Assembly (NCBI GenBank): GCA_029259835.1
Contig: JAJDEL010000371.1
Span: 1 to 5,047, forward strand
DNA length: 5,047 bases
DNA from: Planctomicrobium sp.
GTDB lineage: Bacteria; Planctomycetota; Planctomycetia; Planctomycetales; Planctomycetaceae
Direction: 5' to 3'
Positions 1 to 5,047 of the stretch are shown one piece after another. A program made the translations under genes and the position numbers. Position 1 is the first letter of the stretch. Every line of letters begins with the position of its first letter. Below the pieces are notes generated by a model. That model worked only from the letters and a program-made list of their open reading frames with translations. It did no database searches and was not told the DNA's origin.

Positions 1-843
1 GCACTTGCCTTTCTGGATTTCTATGCTGATACAGATGCGAAGAAATTCGGTCCTCAGAGACTCAAATCTGTTCGCATGAAAATGATCGAGAAGACTGTCA
101 GTCGAAGTACAATCAATTCACGTGTCTCTCGCATTCGGAGAATGTTCAAGTGGGCAGTCAGTGAAGAGCTTATCCCACCAGCCGTCTTACAGGCTCTGGA
201 ATCACTTCCAGGTTTGAAGGAAGGAAGAACTCAAGCCAAAGAAACAAAGCCTATTCAGCCGGTTTCAGAGGCCGATGTGAACGCAATTTTGAAACTGGTC
301 TCGCCACAAGTTCGAGACATGATCCGTTTACAATTATTAGCAGGATGTCGACCGGGAGAGATTGAGACACTCTGTCCAGCTGAGATAAGCACAGAAGCGC
401 AAATATGGGAATACTCTCCAAGTGATTACAAGATGAATCATCTTGGCAGAGAGCGAAAAGTCTTCTTCGGACCAAGAGCACAGGCGATACTGGAGAGATA
501 TTTGGATTGCTCAGAAGACGCACCTTGCTTCTCTCCGATGCAAGCCGAACAACATCGGCGTCGGACACAGCGTGAGAATCGAAAGTCTCCTGCTCAGCTA
601 TCGCAAAGAGACAGAAAAGAAGTTCCACCCAAGCGGGAAGCAGGAGAGCGTTATACGTCAGCTAGCTATCGTAAAGCGATTCATCGAGCCTGTAAGATGG
701 CTGGAATCGATCAATGGAGTCCGAACCAGCTAAGACATTCGAGGGCAACTTTCCTGCGACCTGAATACGGAATTGAAGTCGCTCAAACCGTTTTAGGGCA
801 CTCCTACCTCAGCACTACGGAAGTCTACATGAGGCTAAGTTAA
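1..843 (+). CDS. Tyrosine recombinase / phage-type integrase, 5' end outside window
   Basis: Site-specific DNA recombinase of the tyrosine (lambda integrase) family; it would cut and rejoin DNA through a 3'-phosphotyrosine. The frame is open from base 1, so the true start lies upstream and 280 residues are visible. Visible residues 1-95 resemble the helical core-binding (SAM-like) domain, and the catalytic domain follows. Catalytic residues can be assigned: Arg117 in AGCRPGE, a likely beta-hairpin Lys153 (RERKVFF), Arg245 in NQLRHSRAT, His267 in VLGHS and nucleophile Tyr276 in TEVYMR. The first His of the usual HxxR motif is Asn242; a PNxLRH form is, from memory, common in planctomycete integrases. 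The stop comes only four residues after the tyrosine, so the usual C-terminal tail is very short. The gene converges on the sulfatase. Target site and element are unknown, and no attachment site was recognised. Confidence 0.9.
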   Translation, partial: ALAFLDFYADTDAKKFGPQRLKSVRMKMIEKTVSRSTINSRVSRIRRMFKWAVSEELIPPAVLQALESLPGLKEGRTQAKETKPIQPVSEADVNAILKLVSPQVRDMIRLQLLAGCRPGEIETLCPAEISTEAQIWEYSPSDYKMNHLGRERKVFFGPRAQAILERYLDCSEDAPCFSPMQAEQHRRRTQRENRKSPAQLSQRDRKEVPPKREAGERYTSASYRKAIHRACKMAGIDQWSPNQLRHSRATFLRPEYGIEVAQTVLGHSYLSTTEVYMRLS

Positions 844-852
844 CAGGCAAAA

Positions 853-890
853 GTGAATGACGACAGTTCTGCGCAGACGACTCACTTCAC
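853..890. repeat. Imperfect inverted repeat between convergent genes
   Basis: GTGAATGA (853-860) is complementary to TCACTTCAC (882-890) with a one-base bulge, and the palindrome CTGCGCAG lies between the arms. It sits in the gap between the integrase stop and the sulfatase stop, where a bidirectional terminator would be expected. There is no clear T-tract on either strand, and the right arm overlaps the last sulfatase codons. The symmetry is visible; a terminator role is only inferred. Confidence 0.25.
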
Positions 891-2229
891 GACCGAGTCA
901 TTATCAGAAGCGACAGCCTTGACCAGTTCCGCAAGCATTTCCTGGACTCGCTGCGGATCGGTTTTGGCTAGGTTCTTCGATTCGGTTGGGTCGTTGACGA
1001 TGTTGAACAGTTCTGTACGCCGCGATTTACCCTCACCGTTTGTTACCAATTTCCAATCTCCATAGCGGAGAGACGATGCACGCCAGCGCGGCCCGGCTGT
1101 ATAGATAACTCGGGCTGGCAGCGGAGTATGGTTGGTCAGTAATTCGGTCAGATCCGTTCCGTCCCATTTCAAATTACGTTCGGACTTGAAGCCGGTCAGT
1201 GAGCAGAATGTTGGCATCCAGTCGGTAATTTGCACCGGACTCTCAACTCGTCCCGGTTTCACTCGCCCCGGCCATGAGACAAGCGTTGGCACACGTGTTC
1301 CCCCCTCGTAAACATCTCCCTTTTGACCACGCAATGGATTATTGTTTCCAGTCAGTCGGCCATTAGGACAATTGTCGTCCGGATACTTCAGATCGTTGTT
1401 TTCGACTGTGCTGCCGCCGTTGTCGCTCGTAAAGACGCAAAAGCGTGCTGTCGCGCACTCCTTTCTCTTCAAGAGCTTGAATAATTCGACCAACAGAATC
1501 ATCCAAGTGCATGACGCAAGCTGCATAGTGCCGGGCAACATCGCCAGTAATGTCCTCCGGCACTTCTTCGAGCCACTCCTTTGGCTCCTTGATTGGGAGA
1601 TGCACAGCAGTAAAGGGGACGTAAGCAAAGAATGGTGACTTCTGTCTTTGAATCCATTGCACCACTTCGTTTGTGATGAGGTCAGTGACATGACCAGTCT
1701 CTTCGATCAAGTCGTGATTGCGGTGCCACGTGACCGAATATGGCCCCTTCTTATAGCAGTGATTCCAGGGGCTGATCCCTCCTGCAAGTGAGCCATACGA
1801 GTGGTCGAAACCGAAATGATTTGGTCCCCATTCAGGAAGCGAACCCAGATGCCACTTACCAGCAAGAAACGTTGAGTAGCCTCGACTCTTGAGTGCGCGA
1901 GGCAACGTGACCGTATCCATTGACAAGGCGAGACTGTTGGTTGGAGTCGTAATCCCGAAGCGACTCCAGCAACGTCCCGTTAACAGACCGGCTCGAGTCG
2001 GACTGCAGACCGGCGCAACGTAATGCTGAGCCAGTTCAAGCCCCTCTTTTGCCAATCGATCTAAATGTGGGGTTGGTGCGTTACCGTCATGAAACGCAAC
2101 ATCCGCCCAGCCGAGATCGTCAGCCATAATAAAGACAATGTTCGGATGATTGTGAGCGGCGTGGACATTGGAAGCGAATACACCAGCTACGATCAAAGCG
2201 ATGAAAACGTGTAATTTCATAGATGTCAT
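882..2229 (-). pseudogene. Secreted formylglycine-dependent sulfatase, split by a frameshift
   Basis: Sulfatase family (alkaline phosphatase superfamily), predicted to hydrolyse sulfate esters outside the cytoplasm, probably on sulfated glycans; the substrate cannot be read from sequence. ATGs at 2229 and 2220 both precede a signal peptide (MKLHVFIALIVAG...NVHA). Counting from 2220, metal-binding DD is at 34-35 (MADDLGW). The sulfatase signature is at 72-83 (CSPTRAGLLTGR), where Cys72 is the residue normally converted to formylglycine. The second signature GYSTFLAGKWHLG is at 114-126, and AVHLP supplies a conserved His. After GVRDSTLL the frame is lost near 1440. Homology resumes one base off with VFTSDNGGS, then LRGQKGDVYEGGTRVP and DWKLV, to a TGA at 882-884. 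The repaired length of about 445 residues is normal for the family. As read, the protein stops at 1363 and lacks the DNG metal-site segment. Either a recent pseudogene or a sequence error. It follows the hsdM remnant on the same strand after about 30 bp. Confidence 0.9.
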
Positions 2230-2260
2230 CCACTTGTGAACCTGAGCGTTCAATTGGTTC

Positions 2261-2629
2261 TCAGGGAGGAATTCGTTCAGTTGTTTTGCTTTTTTTGCGA
2301 ATCAGAGTTGTGGTATGGCAATGGAGATAAGTTAAGTTTTTTAGAAACTCATTGTGCTTAGATGTCGCCTTCGCGACCACTTTCTCGATATCGACCGACT
2401 CACCATGTGTCGCATCCAAGTTGACTTGTGGTTCAGACAGAGCGGTGCTGATGCAGCGCGAGATGTTCAGATTGTAGTCATTAGCGGCGATCTCCTCCAT
2501 CTTCACGCGTCTGGAATACCGAACCTCTTCCTTCCGATATTCGTATGACTCCAGGATCTTGCCAATGTGCTCATCCGTGAGTTGGTTCTGGCGTTTACTC
2601 TTTTCAAAGTGTCCACTAGCGTTGCACAG
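2261..2629 (-). pseudogene. hsdM: HsdM C-terminal fragment (type I DNA methyltransferase subunit)
   Basis: The last part of the modification subunit of a type I restriction-modification enzyme. The family match begins at about [15 protein letters not shown] (from 2623) and continues with [37 protein letters not shown] and a tail ending KHNEFLK. About 115 codons remain of a protein normally around 500 residues long. The S-adenosylmethionine motif and NPPF catalytic motif are absent, so it cannot methylate DNA. There is no proper start: upstream of about 2629 the DNA is out-of-frame hsdR. Near its end, reading one base off after a six-T run at 2337-2342 (+ strand) gives LNLSPLPYHN and a TGA at 2277-2279. 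This resembles the usual HsdM ending (FLKELGLPPLP) better than the in-frame LTYLHCHTTT tail, which stops at 2261. A 1-base loss in the homopolymer is therefore likely. No hsdS is present in the window. Confidence 0.85.
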
Positions 2630-3015
2630 TAGATCGGAACCGTGGCACCACTATCGACTGCGTCCTGAACGTCATAGATGCTGACGTAACCACCAAAGAC
2701 ACCGCGCGTGTCCTTGTCCTCTTTGTCGATCGGCGTGCCTGTAAACCCGATGAACGACGCTTTGGGCAATGCGTCTCGCATGTGCTTGGCAAAACCAAAG
2801 ACGTATTTCGATCCAATGACCTGACCCGTCTTTTTATATTTGATCATCTTGAGTTTGGCCTTCAAGCCGTACTGGCTGCGGTGAGCTTCGTCGGAAATCA
2901 CGACCACGTTGCTGCGATCGCAGAGCTTGGGGTGATCTTATTCATTGTCGAGTAGCGAGAATTTCTGCATGGTCGTATAGATGATGCCGCCCGATTCAGT
3001 CGTATTCCGACGCAT
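2629..3015 (-). pseudogene. hsdR: HsdR central helicase fragment (type I restriction endonuclease subunit)
   Basis: Remnant of the restriction and translocation subunit. It retains TESGGIIYTTMQKF, then [19 protein letters not shown] (helicase motif II, DEAH box), [15 protein letters not shown], motif III (GFTGTPI) and [20 protein letters not shown]. About 125 residues survive of a protein normally around 1,000 long. The N-terminal nuclease domain, the Walker A motif and the second RecA-like lobe are missing, so it has no plausible restriction activity. An in-frame TAA at 2938-2940 interrupts it (LLDNE-stop-DHPKL), and another in-frame TAA at 3022-3024 lies upstream of the ATG at 3013-3015. 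After VPIY, at about 2629, the reading frame enters hsdM DNA out of frame and stops at 2503-2505. A 134-codon frame from a GTG at 2905-2907 to that stop is formally open but is a relic with about 41 nonsense codons at its end. Confidence 0.88.
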
Positions 3016-3036
3016 GAGAGGTTAGTCTAAACTTCT

Positions 3037-3059
3037 GACTGTGTTGAAGATCAACAGTC
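3037..3059. repeat. Small hairpin between hsdR remnant and cytochrome gene
   Basis: GACT(gt)GTTGA-AGA-TCAACAGTC can fold into a nine-base-pair stem with a two-base bulge and a three-base loop. It lies about 20 bp outside the last recognisable hsdR sequence and about 85 bp before the start of the rightward gene. No T-run follows, so a classic terminator is not supported; it could be a leader structure or chance. The rest of 3016-3142 holds no gene and no promoter I would trust. Confidence 0.3.
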
Positions 3060-3132
3060 GATTCGAAGCTGGTTCTCGGTCTTTCAGTTCATGAGATGAG
3101 TCTCTATTGATTGGAATCCACGGATTCATAAC

Positions 3133-3139
3133 AAGGTGA
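3133..3139 (+). promoter_or_regulatory. Shine-Dalgarno-like site for the cytochrome/DUF1549 gene
   Basis: AAGGTGA, with AAGG at 3133-3136, lies six bases before the ATG at 3143. The in-frame TGA at 3137-3139 excludes any earlier start, so the two together fix the start codon. Confidence 0.5.
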
Positions 3140-3142
3140 CGG

Positions 3143-5047
3143 ATGCGGTCTATTTCCTCCACATTGGGATTACTTTTGCTGCTCGGCATTACCATTTCAA
3201 AGGATGCCGATGCGGAATCACCAGACTTTGATCATCACATTGCGCCACTTCTTGCGAGGCGTTGCTTAAGTTGCCACAACGGTCATGAACCGAAAGGGGG
3301 GCTGGACCTTTCGACGCGTGATTCAGCAATGACTGGTGGTGATTCAGGAAAAGTTCTTCAAGCTGGTGATCCAGAGAAGAGTTTGTTGTGGGATTATGTT
3401 TTCTCAGACGAGATGCCGCCAAAGAAACCATTGTCGGACGCAGAGAAAACTTTACTTCAATCCTGGATCGCATCTGGAGCAAAATGGGGCTCAGAGAAGA
3501 TTGATCCATTTCGATTCACGACTGAACATCGCGCGGGTGGTGACTGGTGGTCGTTGCAACCGCTTTCCAATCCGTCTCCGCCCAAGATTAAGTACGCTGA
3601 TTGGGGCGATGCGAAGAATCCCATCGACGCATTTGTCTACGCCCGATTGAACGCAGCTGGCCTCACACCAAACATCGAAGCGGAAAGGCGATCTTTGATT
3701 CGCAGATTGACTTTCGACTTGTTGGGATTACCACCAACGCCGGATGAAATCCACGCGTTCCTGGAAGATAAATCAGTGAACGCGTACGAGAATTTGGTCA
3801 ACCGATTGCTTGCTTCTTCGCACTATGGAGAGCAATGGGCTCGGCATTGGCTGGACGTAATTCGTTTCGGCGAGAGTAACGGCTTCGAATATGATCAACC
3901 ACGGAACAACGCCTGGCCGTATCGAAATTGGGTCATCAACTCACTCAATAACGATCTGCCATACGATGAATTTGTCCGTTTACAATTAGCCGGGGATGTT
4001 CTGAAAGCGAAGAGCATCGATGCAGCGGCGGCAGTCGGGTTTCTGGTCGCAGGACCACATAATACAACGTTGCCTGCAAATGAACCGATGCGCCTGACGA
4101 TGGCCCAGGACGAACTGGAAGACTTGGTCGGCATCATCGGGCAAACGTTTCTTGGTTTGACCGTCAACTGTGCTCGTTGCCACGATCACAAATTCGATCC
4201 CATCTCACAAAAGGAATATTACCAGTTGGCAGCATTGCTTTCGGGTGTCAGACACGGTGAACGTACGATTCAAGTTGAATTGCCAAAAGATGACCAACAG
4301 CGGCGTTTGAATATCGAAGAACGTTTAGTGAGGATTGAAGTTGAACTTGATGCTCTCGAGCAACCGATTCGCAACTCGATTATTTCTGCACGAAAGTCGG
4401 GACAATCGACTGGTTCACAGCCTCCTCATGCATTCGTGACTTGGGAATTCGATGGCGAATTCGACGGGCGTTTTCAAGCGAAGAGCGGAACTCTCAGTGC
4501 CAAAGCGAATGGAGAGGCTCGTGTCGAAAATGGCAATCTGATCGTCAATGGAAAATCAGCTTATGTCGCAACGCAACCACTCTCAATTGATCTGGGAGAG
4601 AAAACTCTTGAAGCATGGGTCACTTTAGACAATTTGGATCAACGTGGTGGTGGGGTTCTCACCGTTCAATCGTTGGATGGAGTTCGATTTGATGCAATCG
4701 TTTTTGGCGAGCGTGAGTCAAAGAAATGGATGGCTGGAAGCAATGGATTTGTGAGAACGAAATCGTTTGCTGGGATTGAAGAGAAAGAAGCCGAAAAGCG
4801 ATCGATTCACATCGCGATTGTCTATCGCGAAGACGGGACCATTATTGCATATCGCGATGGGCAGCCTTATGGAAAACCCTACCATTCCGGCACTCTTCAG
4901 CGATTTAAGTCCGGTGATGTACAGATACTTTTCGGGATGCGACACAGTCCTGTCGGTGGAAATCGAATGCTCGCAGGACGCATCCACCGTGCCCAACTCT
5001 ACGACCGCGCTCTTACTGCGGATGAAGTCGAAACGTCTTTCGCCGCA
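3143..5047 (+). CDS. Secreted planctomycete cytochrome c / DUF1549 / LamG-like protein, 3' end outside window
   Basis: The frame is open for all 635 codons to the window edge. A signal peptide (hydrophobic LGLLLLLGITI, likely cleavage after ADA at residue 24) indicates export. Residues about 30-115 match the planctomycete cytochrome c domain (PSCyt1): CLSCH at 41-45 would bind heme, with EMPPK (Met91) the likely axial ligand, then SWIASGAKW. Residues about 159-366 match DUF1549 (PSCyt2): NPIDAFVYARL, RRLTFDLLGLPPTPDE, HYGEQWARHWLD and a second CxxCH, CARCHDHKFDPI, at 343-354. A charged, probably coiled-coil stretch follows at about 382-412. Residues about 430-632 look like a LamG/concanavalin-type fold (TLEAWV, RDGQPYGKPY, GRIHRAQLYDRALTADEV). 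Family members normally continue into DUF1553 and reach roughly 1,000 residues, so the end is missing. The biochemical role of the family is not established; redox or polysaccharide-related roles at the cell surface are inferred. It lies head-to-head with the hsdR remnant. Confidence 0.93.
   Translation, partial: MRSISSTLGLLLLLGITISKDADAESPDFDHHIAPLLARRCLSCHNGHEPKGGLDLSTRDSAMTGGDSGKVLQAGDPEKSLLWDYVFSDEMPPKKPLSDAEKTLLQSWIASGAKWGSEKIDPFRFTTEHRAGGDWWSLQPLSNPSPPKIKYADWGDAKNPIDAFVYARLNAAGLTPNIEAERRSLIRRLTFDLLGLPPTPDEIHAFLEDKSVNAYENLVNRLLASSHYGEQWARHWLDVIRFGESNGFEYDQPRNNAWPYRNWVINSLNNDLPYDEFVRLQLAGDVLKAKSIDAAAAVGFLVAGPHNTTLPANEPMRLTMAQDELEDLVGIIGQTFLGLTVNCARCHDHKFDPISQKEYYQLAALLSGVRHGERTIQVELPKDDQQRRLNIEERLVRIEVELDALEQPIRNSIISARKSGQSTGSQPPHAFVTWEFDGEFDGRFQAKSGTLSAKANGEARVENGNLIVNGKSAYVATQPLSIDLGEKTLEAWVTLDNLDQRGGGVLTVQSLDGVRFDAIVFGERESKKWMAGSNGFVRTKSFAGIEEKEAEKRSIHIAIVYREDGTIIAYRDGQPYGKPYHSGTLQRFKSGDVQILFGMRHSPVGGNRMLAGRIHRAQLYDRALTADEVETSFAA

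Noticed and set aside
251..733. Open frames on both strands within the integrase (251-628 minus, 443-733 plus)
   Set aside because: Both lie wholly inside the integrase, whose frame carries clear catalytic motifs; their translations show no recognisable domain.
853..1638. Plus-strand open frames opposite the sulfatase (853-1065, 1342-1638)
   Set aside because: They are antisense to strongly conserved sulfatase motifs and resemble no family I know.
2354..2816. Open frames at 2354-2548 (plus) and 2616-2816 (minus)
   Set aside because: They overlap the HsdM and HsdR remnants in other frames; the family matches are in the remnant frames.
2503..2907. A functional small DEAH-box protein of 134 residues
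   Set aside because: It lacks Walker A and the second helicase lobe, and its last ~41 residues are out-of-frame hsdM sequence, so it is a relic.
3044..3132. Possible sigma-70 promoter (TTGAAG at 3044 or TTGATT at 3107 with CATAAC at 3127)
   Set aside because: No -10 element at acceptable spacing; the TTGATT/CATAAC pair is only 14 bp apart and the match is poor.
3189..4996. Several short open frames within the cytochrome/DUF1549 gene, on both strands
   Set aside because: The 635-codon plus-strand frame explains the whole region with signal peptide, CxxCH motifs and DUF1549; the others are shadows.
1..5047. CRISPR array, tRNA/rRNA genes, insertion-sequence ends or a toxin-antitoxin pair
   Set aside because: Read by eye, the window shows no regularly spaced repeats, no cloverleaf or rRNA signature, no terminal inverted repeats with a transposase, and no small gene pair.

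Overview
The window looks like a piece of a planctomycete genome (Planctomycetes, possibly a metagenomic contig; about half G+C by eye). The strongest lineage evidence is the large gene at the right end. It encodes a secreted protein with a planctomycete-type cytochrome c motif (CxxCH plus EMPPK), a DUF1549 region and a LamG-like segment, an architecture largely confined to this phylum. A formylglycine-type sulfatase nearby and an integrase with planctomycete-like catalytic motifs agree with this.

Layout from left to right. (1) Bases 1-843 (+): a tyrosine recombinase whose 5' end is cut by the window edge. (2) Bases 882-2229 (-): a secreted sulfatase, convergent with the integrase (38 bp between stop codons) and split by an apparent 1-base frameshift near 1440. 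(3) Bases 2261-3015 (-): wreckage of a type I restriction-modification locus. A central HsdR helicase fragment, with an in-frame TAA, is joined out of frame near 2629 to the last ~115 codons of HsdM. The HsdM tail has its own 1-base frameshift in a homopolymer. (4) Bases 3016-3142: a short intergenic stretch with a small hairpin and a Shine-Dalgarno-like AAGG. (5) Bases 3143-5047 (+): the planctomycete cytochrome/DUF1549/LamG gene, open for 635 codons and running off the right edge.

How it fits together. The sulfatase and the cytochrome/DUF1549 protein are both predicted to be exported. They belong to families that often sit close together in planctomycete genomes and are commonly linked to use of sulfated polysaccharides. 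The integrase and the ruined restriction system suggest an accessory region that once carried a mobile or defence island and is decaying. All the visible lesions lie in the minus-strand block; the two plus-strand genes on either side are open as far as they can be read. I see no convincing new biological system. The most informative features are the hsdR'-'hsdM deletion scar and the cluster of disabling lesions. No tRNA, rRNA, CRISPR array or intact insertion sequence was recognised.
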